This document shows, one piece after another, positions 32,978 to 45,206 of a DNA stretch of 64,000 nucleotides. Position numbers and translations under genes: made by a program. Positions within the stretch are counted from its first letter, which is position 1, and each line of letters begins with the position of its first letter. The DNA is taken from positions 18,387,501 through 18,451,500 of the forward strand of contig CM065384.1 of the NCBI GenBank assembly GCA_033060915.1, written 5' to 3'. The notes under the pieces are model-generated. The model saw nothing but the letters and a program-made list of their open reading frames with translations, searched no databases and had not been told where the DNA came from. This DNA is from Euryodendron excelsum (taxonomy: Eukaryota > Streptophyta > Magnoliopsida > Ericales > Pentaphylacaceae).

Positions 32978-35391
32978 TGTGAAACCCTAATCTCATATTT
33001 TCATGATTAGTTGATTTGCATATTAAACATAGTTGAATTAATTTATGTAATTTAATTTACATCTATTGCATGGTTAATTATAAATTAAGTGTGCCACTTG
33101 TGTCATTTCATTAGTGGTAGGTTAGATGGTGAGTTGAGTGGTGAGCCATTAGTGAGTGGGTGTATAAGATACCTAAGAGGGTAAGATATATTATTGTATG
33201 TCTATTGAAGTGAATTGAGAGGAGGGGAGGGTGTCGGTGGAGAGAAAAAAAAAAGAATGATGACAAGTGGGGACAAGGAAGCAAGTGAAGAAAAAAAAAA
33301 GAAAGAAAAAGAAAGGAAAAAAAACAAGAATGGCAGGGGGTGAGTGGCCTAGCATGATGGGAGAGAGAAGAGAGGAAAGATAGCTGCCATTATAGAGATA
33401 GAGAGAGATATAGAGTAATAGAGAGAGAGAGAGAGAGAAGCTTGGAGAGAGAGGGAGCAATCGGTGGAAAAGAGGAAGAAGAAGAAAAGAGGTGAAAAAT
33501 CTAAGGAAGCTTTCTTGCACTTGTTTTCCTTAGCTAAGGTGAGTATCATTCTTGTTTCATCTTGTTTTCTCTAATTATTACATGTTGTACGAGTCATGTC
33601 ATGGAAGGAGGAGGATGGGGGTGAGATTTTCCATGGTAAAAACTTAGAATCACCCATGGCAGCCATAACAGAGTATTCTCTACGAAATGGCTACTGTTTG
33701 GAGACATTTCGACCTAGCTAAAACTTTTATTTGTGGCTGAATTTTTGAACACTGTAAGTTAGAGTTACGAGGATCATTTAGGCTTTGGACTCACTTAAAA
33801 ATGTTGTAATTACGAATTACGGTGAATTGTTGAAATGAGACTGTCTCTGTAGATTTTTGATGCCCAAATTTGTAACCTTTGGTTTGACAAAGCATTCAAC
33901 CAAGTTAGAGTTGCCCAAAAATTATGAAAGTTTTACTATATCTAAGAGCAAGGTTGATGATAATTTGTATCAAATTTTAGGTCATTTAGATTTCATTTAC
34001 CTATGTTATTAATTTATCAAAGATAGATCATCTGCTGCTAAATTTGAGTTTCTACAGCAATGCCCTATTTTAGAAACTACCAAATAAATACTTAGGCGTG
34101 TTCAAAAAATGTACAATGTGGTCTAGATACTCTTTGATTTGTCTATTTTGTATTTCTAAAGTTTTAGAATTTTTGGGTATAAGCTCACGAAGTTATGTCC
34201 AGATTATGAGGCCAGTGTCAGTTTTGGTAGATTAGAGGACTTCGTGTATTTTGGTATTTTTTTAGCTCTAGCTTTACATTGGGAGTTTAATTGAGATTAG
34301 CTTATGGTAGTTCTAATGCATAATTTCAGTGCTATAACTTGTTTAGAGTACATACATTATAGTAATGATTATTGAAGTATACATTGAGTTTCCTAAACTA
34401 ATACGATTGTGGTGATAGGAGCTAACGGGGAGCAAAGTCCTTCAATGTCAACCAAGAAGTGATCTTTGACGTAGTGTGTGTGCGGTGGCAGGTGAAATTT
34501 TGTGATAATCTTATTCATGTTGAATGCATTGTTTGTTATGTATAGTGGTGGTGAATGCATATGACGTGTTGGAAGTGTTCATATATAAGATGAAATAGGC
34601 ATTTATATCTATGAGAAGTTTTGTGGAGACATTAATGATTCTATATATATGGTGGCATTGCATACTATTCATATTGTATGTCTTGCATTGCACTGGAGAG
34701 AGTTAACCATGGTGGGTTAACCAAGGCTTAGTCACGGTAGACTAGCCTAGGGGTGCCACAGTGGGCATTCCTTGATAACGCGCCATCGATATATTGGGCC
34801 AACGTTATCTAAAACTGCGTGCACATGTGGGTGATACATTCATTGCATTGAGGCATCTATGATATATATATTGATCATTTATACCGTGTACATTGTGGGT
34901 GTTTATTATCATTTTCTATGAATTTGATTATCTATCGTGAGCATGTTGACAATTAGCTCACACCCACACAGATTGTCTTGAGAGGTAACTTGGAGATGAC
35001 GGTTTGGTTCACTGCTGTCTTGGTCCTTGCCGTGGTGGCAATCATGTCGATGTCAGGATGTCGAGTCTCGGGGCTTGGGAGAGCTCCATTGTCTTACTTT
35101 CAGTTTCATGGTTATATTTTATATGAAACGTTAGGCTTTGGTGTTATTTTTTAATTTGGTATAATGGTAAAGAATTTTATGAAAGGATGTTGATTATTTT
35201 CCAGTGGTAATGTATTTCCTTTGGAGAGTTTATTATATTTTCCTCATTGTATTGTTTATCTAGTATATTTCGCTGTGTTCTTTTATTTTCGAGTATATGT
35301 ATGAGGTGTCGTTCGTAGGTATGGTGACTTACGTGATCACGCCTCACCTAATGTGACTTAATTAATGTCTAATTGGGTTGGGGGCATGACA
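32978..35391 (+). repeat. Chromovirus LTR shared by two tandem units
   Basis: This is 2414 bp, from TGTGAAACCC to GGCATGACA. It has a polypurine tract and integrase tail on its left and a tRNA-iMet primer site on its right, so it acts as the 3' LTR of the left unit and the 5' LTR of the right unit. It is closely similar to 45207-47639. A GA-repeat at 33420-33438 is 18-19 bases long, against 28 in the other LTR. Purine-rich 33230-33520 is low complexity. Confidence 0.9.
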
Positions 35392-35394
35392 GCT

Positions 35395-35412
35395 TGGTAT
35401 CAGAGCTATGGT
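35395..35412 (+). promoter_or_regulatory. Primer-binding site, initiator tRNA-Met
   Basis: TGGTATCAGAGCTATGGT starts three bases after the LTR end. TGGTATCAGAGC is the classic plant Ty1/copia and chromovirus site for initiator tRNA-Met. Confidence 0.93.
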
Positions 35413-35583
35413 TTGTATTAGACATATGTTTCATAGCCTGGGTTCTATACTAAAGCTATGGTGTAGAGTTGGTGTTTAGAGTGCAGTGAACCGTAGGGTG
35501 TTATCGGTGTTGGTTAGGTCGTTGAGGAATGTGTGGTTTATATATATATATGTTGTATTTATCTTGATTTGGTGACAGAAAGA

Positions 35584-36734
35584 ATGACACAAAGGGATTC
35601 AGCTGGAGCAACGAAAGGGGAAGATTCAGCAGCTTCAGTTGGGGGTGTGGAGTAAGGAGAGCATGGATTGTATGTTCAGAATCAACTTGATGCAACCAAC
35701 AGACTTGCAAATCTGATGGCACAATATATGGAAGCTCAGGTGGCAAGATCAGCGCTAAGGAGTACGACCTTACACGAGCAATTCATGAAGCTAAGTCTGC
35801 CAGAATTTATGGGGGCAACTGATCCATTGGTAACTGAGGAGTGGCTAAGAAAGCTGAAAACTATATTTGAAGTAATGGGGATTCCTGATAAACATAAGCT
35901 ATCACTATCCATGTTTATGCTAAAAGGTGAGGCACGAAACTGGTGGGAAGCCACGAGATGAATGACAAATACTCAACCTGGAGGAGTACCAATCACATGA
36001 CAACGCTTTATGGAAGTATTTAATGATCAGTACTTTCCCCTCATTTACCGTTACCAAAAAAAGCAAGAATTTATTCTTCTAAAGCAAGGCAAAATGTCAG
36101 TGGTAGAATATGAAGAGCAGTTCACGGCTTTGTCTCAATTTGCACTGGACTTGGTGCGTACTAAAGGTGCAAAGTGTAGAAGGTTTCAACAGGGACTAGA
36201 GTTGTCAATTCGGTCTCGGGTTTTTGCATTCGAAATCACTAGATATGGAGACTTGGTGAACAAAGCCAAGATTATGGAATTGGATGTGAAAGAGATGACT
36301 GGGAGACGAGAACAATTTAAGAAGGGGAGATTTGATTTAGGATTTGGTACCTCACGACAGAGACCTTCAGAATCTACTCCAACTGTGGACCAAGGACGGA
36401 TACAATTCAATCTTGGATCGGGCGGTTCATGATTTAACAATGCGAGAAGCACAGGAAGTTCTAGGGGCCAAGCAGCTTCTAGGCCACCAAGTAAGTCTAC
36501 CAGTTCGAGACCTTTGGGGAGCAGCACTGGGGGAATCATTTGCTACCGATGTGGGACTGAGGGGCACAGTGTCAGAGAATGTCCAGTGCCATGGACTGAC
36601 AAATGCTATCAGTATGGACAGTCAGGTCACATAGCACGAAACTGTCCTCAAAATCTTGCGGCGGCATCATCAGTGGGTAATGTGGCGAGCGGAGACAGGG
36701 GAACAATGGGGGTTGCTAAAAAAGGGCCAGCTAT
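35584..36734 (+). pseudogene. gag: Chromovirus gag, single frame with four stops
   Basis: The start ATG is at 35584. One frame runs on to the insertion point, broken only by stops at 35653 (TAA), 35959 (TGA), 35998 (TGA) and 36430 (TGA). The retrotransposon gag domain covers about 35770-36270 ('LPEFMGATDPL', 'RNWWEA', 'RYQKKQEFILLKQGKMSVVEYEEQF'). Two zinc knuckles follow: CYRCGTEGHSVREC (36541-36582) is intact. The second, at 36604-36645, has tyrosine in place of its second cysteine (TAT for TGT, a G to A change). The reading frame would continue into pol across the removed insertion, as expected for a single gag-pol polyprotein. Confidence 0.9.
36730..36734. repeat. Target-site duplication GCTAT, left copy
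   Basis: GCTAT before TGTCGC at 36735 is repeated at 41699-41703 after TTACA. This marks the solo LTR insertion in the chromovirus gag-protease region. Confidence 0.92.
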
Positions 36735-39700
36735 TGTCGCGCCCAGATTTTTCGCACTCGAGGAATACTCACCCAAGCGGGAAAAATGCTGTACTCTCTC
36801 GTTAGAACTCACCCTCCTAGAAGAATGAGTGCGACTAGGTTTGAATTGAAAATAGGTTTGAATAAAGGGCTTTTGAAAAACATTTGGAGTCGCCACCTAA
36901 CTTGATTAAGGTGAGTTAGGTCACCTAAAAACTAAGCATAATCCGAAAACTACACTTAGGGTTTTTGGAAAACGATTTTGAAAATATCTCCTCAAGAGAG
37001 GGTTTTTATAAAAACAGGTTGTTTGGCAACCTTTGGAAAACATTTAGCCCTTTTTAGAAAAATGACTCCTTTTGGTCTATGAAAACAGTGATCTAAGTTC
37101 GGAGGTTGGTTACGTGTAGGGAAGATGCACTAAGCTATCACCCTACCCCGCCCTTTCGGTACCTACATGTCAATCTACCCTAGATTCACCTATGAGAGTC
37201 TTCGACTAACTATAGTTCAACCCTATTCACTTTAGAAAAAAAATGTTTGAAAACTAATTTAGCATGATGCATGATATGCAAGCAATAGAAAAGAATTGAA
37301 AAATAGATTTAAAAAGAGATTGCTTTGATTTGAAAATAGATTTGAAAAGATGGAATTGAAATTGGAAATTTTGAAAATTTGGAAATAGGAATTTGAAAAT
37401 AGAAATTTTGAAATTGGAATTTTGAAAATAGATTGGAATTTGAGATTTGGAAAGATTTTGAAAACCGCACCCATGAGGGTGGAATTGAAAGTTTGAAAAA
37501 GTATTGTAACCGCACCTATGAAGGTTGCCTACGTATCCCTTTGGGGGAATCAGGTCAGTCGTAGTTCGGACCGGAGTTCGATTGAAAAGAGATTGATTTA
37601 AAGAGAGAGATTGGATTGGAAGATTGAGAGATTGAATTGAAAATTGAATTTGATTTGAAATTGGAAGAGGAGATTGAAAATTGAAATTGAAAAGATTGGA
37701 CTTGCTTTGGAAAGATTGATTTTGAAAAAACTTGATTTTAGGAAACCTAGACTTAGGAAAGAGAAAAGACTTAGAAAATATTTGACTTGACTTGAAAGGT
37801 TTAAGAAATTAGGGAAGATTGGACTTAGGAAATGTTTGAATTAGGAAAAGTTCGATTTAGGAAAGTTCCGAGTTAGGAAAGTTTCATTTTTGGAAAGTTT
37901 TGAAATTAGGAAAGTTTTATTTTTGGAAAGTTTTCGAATTAGGAAAGTCTAAAAATTGGAAAGTTTCGTTTTAGGAAATGTTTGAAAAAGGAAAGTTTTC
38001 AATTTAGGAAATGTTTGAATTAAGAAAGTTCCAACTTAAGAAAGTCTTAAATTAAGAAAGTTTTGAGTTTAGAAAAGTCTTAGATTTGAAAAGATTTTGA
38101 AGTTTTGGAAAGTTTAGAATTTAGAAAGTTTTAGGTTTAGAAAGATTAAACTTAAGAAAGTTTCAAATTTAGAAAGTTTTGAATTTAGGAAGCTTAGAAT
38201 TTTAGAAAGATTTGAAATTTAGAAAGTTTAGGATTTAGAAAGTTTTAGAGTTTTAGAAAATCTTGAAATTAGGAAAGGCTTGAGTTTAGGAAAGGTTTGA
38301 AAACTTAGATTTGAAAAAGATTTTGGAAAAGGGTAGAATTAGGAAAGGGTTGAACTAAGAAAGATTTGAAAGTTGAGTTTTAAAGTTTAGGAAAGATTTA
38401 TATGTTCAAGTTTTTAGAAACTTAAGGTTTAAGAAAGTGGAAGTTTAGGAAGGATTCGAATTAGGAAAGAGTTGGATTTTGAAACTTAAGGAAAGGTTTT
38501 AAGTTTAGGTTTAGGAAACTTATGATTTAGGAAGGAATTGAATTAGGAAAGGTTTGGATTTGGAAGGGATTGGATTTGGTTTCTAAAAGAAAAGATTTGA
38601 TTTTGTTTCCAAAAACGGAGGATGGGATCTAGTTTCCTAAACGGGGAGATTTGACTCAGTTTCCTAAAAGGAAGCTAGGATTTGGAAAGGGAGATTCTAG
38701 AAACCCTAGTTTTGGAAAATCGTAGTTTTGACGTAGGAAATAGGTTTTGGAAACAAGGATAGTTTTGATGTAGAAAACAAAAGAGTTTGGAAACCTAGGT
38801 TTAGGGCAAAGTTTGAAAATCATGTTTTTGAAAAGAAAACTGGGGTTTCCTAATTGTGGGTTCTAGGGCTTGACTTGGGCTTCTTAAGGAAAGAGTTTTT
38901 GGAAAGTGCATTTTTGGAAACGAAGGTTTTCTAGAAGGGAATCCTAGGGAGGAGTTTTTGGAAAGTGAATTTGGAGAGGGAGTTTTTGGAAAAAGATTTT
39001 AGGAAAGGGGGAGTTTTGGAAAGTGTGTTTTTTAGAAACGTGTTTTTTTGGAAAGAAGATCCTAGAGGAGAGTTTCTAGAAGAAAAATTTTGGGAAGAGA
39101 GTTTTTAGAAAGATTTTTGGAGAGAGTTGTTAGGAAGGTGAATCCAGGGAGTGCTTTTAGAGGGTGAATTTTGAGGAAAAGATTTTGGAGAGAAAATTTT
39201 GAAAAAGAGAGTTTTGAAAAATAGGTTTTGGAAGGGAGTTTTTGAAAACGATTTTGAAAAGGAGTGTTTTAGGAAAGTATGTTGAAAAAGAGATTTTTAG
39301 GAAGAGATTTTCGAAGAGAGAGAGTTTTTAGAAAGATTAAAAACAGTTCACTTTCCTAAAGCAATTCCAGCCATAAGAGGACTAGAACCACTTTAAGAAA
39401 GTGGTTTTGAAAACAAGGTTTGAAAATATAGACCAAAAGGTCACTTGTAATATAACACTTTCCTAAAGCAATCCTAGCCATGGAAAGGCTAGAATCACCC
39501 TAGGATTGCGATTTTGAAAACATGTTTTTGAAAAAGAGATTTGGATGCAATTTTGAAAACAAGTTTAAAAACGTTTTGAAAAACAACTTTGAAAACAGTT
39601 TTTGGAAGATGGAAGACTATGATATGCACAATGCAATTTGGGGGTCGTGAACATACAAGGCTAAGGCTTCACCACATAATCAAGGGGGCCGGACCCACGT

Positions 39701-40206
39701 GGTCTTTGTCTAGACTAGAAGAAAGCCCCCGACACGGTGACTCTCCCATAGCCCAATCCTACACATGGACCGGGAATCCCCTTGTTTCAAGCATGCAAAG
39801 AAAGGGCGGGAAAGAGATGGGGGATTAAAATAGAGAAAACCCAAGTGGGTTGGAGAGAGAAGAGAGAGGGGGAGAGGGGGAAAGTGCAGAAATTTAAAGA
39901 GAAAGCCTACCTTGTTTCTTGTTTATTTTGCGCGCCGTGCAGTCTTCAATCTTCGGTCTTCGGTCTTGATCTTCACCTTCAGTCTTCAAGGATTGTCTTC
40001 AAGCTTTGAATGGCTATTCTTCAAGTCTTCAGAGAGTGGTTGAAGGTTAGTGTATGAGTGTATGGGGGAGTGTATGAGTGTATAGGAGGCTAGGGTTTGG
40101 GAAAACCTATGGACGCTAGGGTTTTGGAGGTGCTCGAGCTTTGTATATCGAAATATAGGATTTTTAGGTTAAGTTTGCAGACCCTTTTCACGTTGAACGA
40201 GGCTCT

Positions 40207-40345
40207 GTATTTATAGAGGGAGGACAAGCCTGGCGCCTGTTGCAGTGGCGCCAGGGCAAAATTTATACTGGCGCCACTAGCAGTGGCGCTAGGCCATTTT
40301 TTGGCTTGGCGCCACTGCTAGTGGCGCCAGCCATTTAGGAAACAA
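40207..40345 (-). promoter_or_regulatory. LTR core promoter of the solo LTR
   Basis: In minus sense CTATAAATAC lies at 40216-40207. Upstream, at about 40229-40337, are three palindromic boxes: one pair with an altered arm, 'tggcgccactagcagtggcg' near-perfect, and a perfect TGGCGCCACT/AGTGGCGCCA pair at about 40306-40337. The layout is the same as in the other LTRs. Confidence 0.7.
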
Positions 40346-40696
40346 TTAAGGTCGGCAAGCAACGTATCTTTGACTAGATTTAGGCGCCTGTACTAGTGAC
40401 TACTATGTAAACTTTAGCCTGGCTTCACTAGGAGTGACTCCGGAAAGTCCGGGAATGATTTGAAGGAGCCGGGAGTGACCCGGAAGGCCAGAAAGGAGCA
40501 GGAACACTTAAAATAGTGTCCTGGAGGTATTTGACTTGAAAAGTGAGGATTGGATGTGTCGGAAAGGTTGACCGAGCCTTTAGGGGCAAAACGGTCAATC
40601 GGACCGAAAAACTGCCGGGACAGACTCAAACTGTCCCGGAAGAAGACTTGGGTTCTGGAAACATTATTTAGAACGTTCCCAGAGGTTGCCGGTTTG

Positions 40697-41030
40697 ATTC
40701 CCAGGGCCGGTGTGGTGGGAAATGGAGACCGGCCCACCAGGGGCAAAACGGTCATTTTGTACCGGGTTTGCCAAAACTGACTCGGAATGGTCCAGAAAGG
40801 TAAAGGAAGGTTGAGAACACTATAAAAAGTATTCTCGGGACATTACCGGCTTGATACCCAGAGCCGGTGTGGTTGAAGAACGAGACCGGCCCACTAAGGG
40901 CAAAACGGTGATTTTGTACCGGGTTTGCCGAAACTGACTCGAAATGGTCCGGAAAGGTAAAGGAAGATTGAGAATACTATAAAAAGTATTCTCGGGAGGT
41001 TACCGGTTTGATACCCAGAGCTGGTGTGGT
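40697..41030. repeat. 157-bp tandem repeat in LTR
   Basis: The phrase 'gatt/tacccag(a/g)g' occurs at 40697, 40854 and 41011, exactly 157 bases apart. Each unit has '(c)actataaaaagtattctcg' and 'ggggcaaaacgg.cattttg'. A more diverged unit precedes it (40540-40697). The array is present in all long LTRs (for example 4096-4348, 9713-9900, 22985-23430, 28690-28850). Confidence 0.85.
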
Positions 41031-41184
41031 TCCCGGGGCGTTCGAATGCCTAGGGGCAAAATGGTCATCTTGACCGAAAATTCTCGGAAAAGGTCCTAAG
41101 GGTAGTCTGGTCATTTTTCACCGAAGTGGGCTAACAACCACTGGTGTTGACCTAGGTTTTGAGTGTTTCTGCCACTCAAACGGT

Positions 41185-41475
41185 GTGAATATTTTCGCTA
41201 CTCGGACGGGGTTGAGTATTTCCGCTACTCGGACGGGGTTGATGATTTGTGAGTATTTCCGCTACTCGGACGGGGTTGATGATTTGTGAGTATTTCCGCT
41301 ACTCGGACGGGATTGAGTATTTTCGCTACTCAGACGGGATTGATGATTTGGGAGTGTTTCCGCTACTCTAACGGTGGAGTATTTCCGCTACTCTAACGGC
41401 TCTGTGAGTATTTCCGCTACTCTAACGGTTGAGTATTTCCGCCACTCTGACGGTTTTGTGAGTGTTTTACTACTC
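41185..41475. repeat. Minisatellite of 'gagtatttccgctactc' units in LTR
   Basis: About nine units of 'gagtatttccgctactc.gacgg' are spaced irregularly (roughly 22-44 bases). It is the minus-strand counterpart of the 29-bp repeat at 4914-5087 but with a different copy number and spacing, so the array is evolving quickly. Confidence 0.85.
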
Positions 41476-41698
41476 GGACTGTCTCGAGAGAGGGATTGGA
41501 ATTGGAATAAGAAAGGATAATGCCCCTAAGGGCATTTTGGTCATTTTGCCTCTATTTCGGCCTGACAGGCCCGCGAAGCGATGGAAAGACGGAATTTGGA
41601 CTAGAGGATTGGATTCGATTGGAATATGTCCATAATGACTTGAAAACAAGTCTGGACGGAGTGTAGACTGCCGAGCGGTCAAAAATGGGGTGCTTACA

Positions 41699-41703
41699 GC
41701 TAT
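41699..41703. repeat. Target-site duplication GCTAT, right copy
   Basis: These are the same five bases as 36730-36734. Chromovirus coding sequence resumes at once, in the same frame as gag. Confidence 0.92.
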
Positions 41704-44700
41704 GACACTGGAACCTCGCACTCAAGCATGGGTCTATGCCATGATGATGAGAGATGTGCAGGCTACTCCTAATGTTGTGACAGGTACGTTATTTGTAGTT
41801 GATAAAGAGGCATATGTGTTGTTAGATCTGGGTTCTACACATTCATTTGTTTCTATTGCATTTAGTATGCATTTGGATAGACCATGTAGTTCGTTGTCAC
41901 AACCTTTACTTGTGTTTACACCGGTGGGAGATGTGATAGTAGTAGACAGGGTATATAAAGATTTTGTGGCAAAGATTAGGGGTAATGAGTTGGTAATTGA
42001 CTTGATTCCATTAGCTATTCATGACTTTGATTTGATATTGGGGATGGATTGGTTATCTTCATATCATGCGTCTATTGATTGCTTTAAGAAAGAATTCATT
42101 TTTAGAAGGCCGAATGAAGTAGAATTTCGATTCCAAGGGGAAAGAGATGTAGTTTCAACTTGTTTGATATCAACTTTAGAAGCTAAGAAGTTGTTACAAA
42201 AAGGATGTGAAGGGTATCTTGCACATATAATTGACATTACCAAATCATAACTAAAGTTATCTGATATTCCTGTGGTTTGAGACTTTTTGGATGTTTTTCT
42301 AGATGAGCTTCCAGGGGTGGTACTAGACAGAGAGGTGGAGTTTTCTATTGAATTATTACCAGGAACAACACCAATTTCAATTTCGCCATATAGAATGGTA
42401 CCATTCGAATTGCGGGAGTTGAAACTTCAATTGCAAGACTTGTGTAATAAGGGATTCATTCAGCCAAGTGTATTGCCGTGGGGAGCACCAGTTTTGTTTG
42501 TGAAGGAAAAGGATGGCACCATGAGATTGTGTATTGATTACTGATAATTGAATTAGGTTACTGTAAAGAACAGATATCCTTTGCTTTAGATTGATGATTT
42601 TTTTATTCAATTGCAAGGAGCTGCAGTTGTTTCAAAGATTGATTTGAGATCTGGATATCATCAATTGAAAGTAAAAGACAGTGATGTACCAAAAACCGCA
42701 TTCCATACTCGATATGGTCATTATGAATTTTTGGTGATGCCTTTTGGAGTGACTAATGCACCTGCTATCTTCATGGATTTAATGAACCAGGTATTTCGAT
42801 CTTTTTTTTATTCTTTTGTGATTGTCTTTATTGATAATATATTGATATATTCTCGTAGTCACGAAGAGCATGAGAATCATTTGAGACTTGAATTGGAAAC
42901 TTTGCAGAATAAGCAATTATATGCTAAGTTTAGCAAGTGTGAATTTTGGCTTGATGAGGTAGTGTTTTTGGGGCATGTGATATCTACTTAGGGAATTAAT
43001 GTTGATCCACCAAAAATTAAGGCTATTATGAACTGGGAACAACCGAAGAATGTTTCAGAGGTTGGAAGTTTTTTGAGATTAGTAGGTTACTATCGGAGAT
43101 TTATACAAGGTTTTTCATCGATTGCCGTTCCTTTGACACAATTGACTCGCAAGAATGTGGCATTCATGTGGACAGTTGATTGTGAATGTAGTTTCAAGGA
43201 GTTGAAGACCAAGCTGACTTCAGCACTAGTATTAATAATTCCTTCCAGGAAAGGAGACTTTGTGGTGTATAGCGATGCTTCACATCAAGGATTGGGGTGT
43301 GTTCTAATGCAGCGAGGAAAGGCGATCGCTTGTGCGTCGAGACAGTTAAAGACACATGAAAGGAACTATCCTATTCATGATTTGGAGTTGGCAGCTATAG
43401 TATTCGCATTGAAGATATGGAGGCATTATTTGTATGGGGAACCTTGTGAAATTTATACAGATCACCAAAGCTTGAAGTATCTATTCACTCAACGAGATTT
43501 GAATGCATGACAGAGAAGATGGACGGAACTAATTAAAGACTACGAATGTGTGATTCATTACCATCCGGGAAGAGCCAATATAGTGGCTGATGCCTTAAGT
43601 CGAAAGTCTTCAGGTAAACTGGCTTGCATGCGATGTTATCAGGCAGAATTGTATGCAGAAGTGGCTTCCTTGGGAGTGAAGTTTGAACAGAAAGGTATGG
43701 GTGTCATGTTAGCTCATTTTCAGGTGAGACCATTTTTACTTGATCGAATTCAAGAACTTCAAATGCAGGATGAGCAATTGATGAAGATTAGACAAGAAGT
43801 GACAAAGAAGGTGAGCACCGATTTCTCTACTCTTGATGATGGTACTTTGATGTTAGAAAATCGCTTTTGTATACCTAATCATTCAGCTTTAAAGAATAAA
43901 ATTCTTAAGAAGGCACATCACTCACTATATGCTATGCATCCGGGGAGCACTAAGATGTATAGAGATCTTCAGGAGATATACTGGTGGCTAGGTATGAAGA
44001 GGGATATTACTAAATTTGTGGCAAAATGTTTAACTTGCCAACAGGTGAAAGCTGAGCATCAAAGACCGGCAGGATTATTGCAATCTCTCTCAATACCCTA
44101 ATGGAAATGAGAGCATATCACTATGGATTTTGTGCTGGGATTACTGAAAACTCTTAGTGGACATGATTCTGTATGGGTTATTGTGGACAGATTGACCAAG
44201 TCAGCTCATTTTCTTCCAGTAAAAGTTACTTATACGTTGGATCAATATGCCAAGTTATATATCATGGAGATTATCAGATTGCATGGAACGCCAGTATCTA
44301 TAGTTTCAAACAGAGATCCAAGGTTTACTTTGAGATTTTGGTTGAGTCTTCAGCAAGCTATGGGGACATCATTGAAGTTTAGTATGGCCTTTCATCCTCA
44401 GATAGACGGATAATCTGAAAGAACTATCCAGACTTTGGAAGATATGTTGCGAGCTTGTATGTTTGATTTCAAAGGTAGTTGGGGAGATTACATTGCTTTG
44501 ATGGAATTTGCGTATAACAACAGTTATCAATCTAGCATTGGTATGACACTGTTTGAAGCATTGTATGGTAGAAGATGTAGAACTCTGGTATGTTGGACTA
44601 AAGTCAGTGAAAGACAGTTGTTGGGCCCAGAGATGATCCAAGACACAACTGAGAAAATCAAGACAGTTCAAGAGCATTTGAAGGTGGCACAGAGCAGACA

Positions 44701-45163
44701 GAAAAGTTATGTGGATAACCAATGGCGTGAACTTGAGTTCAAGGTGGGAGACCAAATGTTTCTTAAAGTTTCTCCATGGAAAGGCGTTCTGAGATTTGGA
44801 AGAAAAGGTAAATTGAATCCGAGATACATTGGGCCATATATTATTGTGGAAAGAGTTGGTGTTGTGACTTACAGGTTGGATTTACCTTTGAAAATGTCCA
44901 AGCTACATAATGTTTTCCACGTATCTATGTTAAGAAAGTATGTGTCAGATCCGTCACATGCATTGGTTCAACAACCGGTTGAGTTAGCAGATGATTTGAG
45001 CTATGTTGAGGAGCCGGTTCAGATACTAGATCGAAGGAATCAAGTACTTCGCAATAAGGTAATTCCGTTGGTGAAAGTACTGTGGAGAAGCCATACAGTG
45101 GAAGAAGCTACATGGGAGAGTCAAGAGAGATTGCAAAAACAGTATCCATATCTATTTTCATGA
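41704..45163 (+). pseudogene. pol: Chromovirus pol: protease, RT, RNase H, integrase, chromodomain; inactive
   Basis: One frame runs from the insertion edge to TGA at 45161. Protease: the active site reads D-L-G instead of D-S/T-G (41825-41833), and 'ILGMDWL' is kept. Reverse transcriptase: '[17 protein letters not shown]' and '[12 protein letters not shown]' are clear, but the catalytic F-I-D-D reads F-I-D-N (42836-42838). RNase H: 'SDAS', '[10 protein letters not shown]' and 'YTDHQSLKY'. Integrase: the HHCC finger (about 43915-44045) is intact, the second catalytic aspartate is N (44309-44311), and a stop sits in the motif before the catalytic glutamate. Chromodomain: 'VKVLWRSHTVEEATWE'. 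Eleven stops: 42248, 42278, 42542, 42545, 42554, 42587, 42989, 43508, 44099, 44108, 44411. No frameshift is evident. Confidence 0.92.
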
Positions 45164-45192
45164 GGTAAGAGAACTTCGGGACGAAATTCTTT

Positions 45193-45205
45193 AAGGAGGG
45201 GAGAG
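45193..45205 (+). promoter_or_regulatory. Polypurine tract before the 3' chromovirus LTR
   Basis: AAGGAGGGGAGAG lies one base before the LTR start TGTGAAACCC. It is the normal plus-strand primer of the element. Confidence 0.88.
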
Positions 45206-45206
45206 T

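Larger units (their letters stand above)
36735..41698 (-). mobile_element. Solo Ogre-like LTR nested in chromovirus gag-pol
   Basis: This LTR is 4964 bp, with termini TGTCGCGCCC and GTGCTTACA and the duplication GCTAT on both sides. It has no internal region. Its contents mirror the solo LTR at 4349-9707: a purine-rich array (37740-39330), a TATA box, GGCGCC boxes, a 157-bp tandem repeat and a 29-bp-type repeat. It is minus-oriented. It must be younger than the chromovirus copy. Confidence 0.93.

Noticed and set aside
33191..33549. Open frames rich in S, L and F in the chromovirus LTR
   Set aside because: They are translations of purine-rich low-complexity and GA-repeat sequence on the reverse strand.
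35584..45163. Fungal RIP-type mutation
   Set aside because: C to T decay is present, but the tRNA usage, element families and splice signals are those of a plant. Ordinary deamination of methylated DNA is enough.
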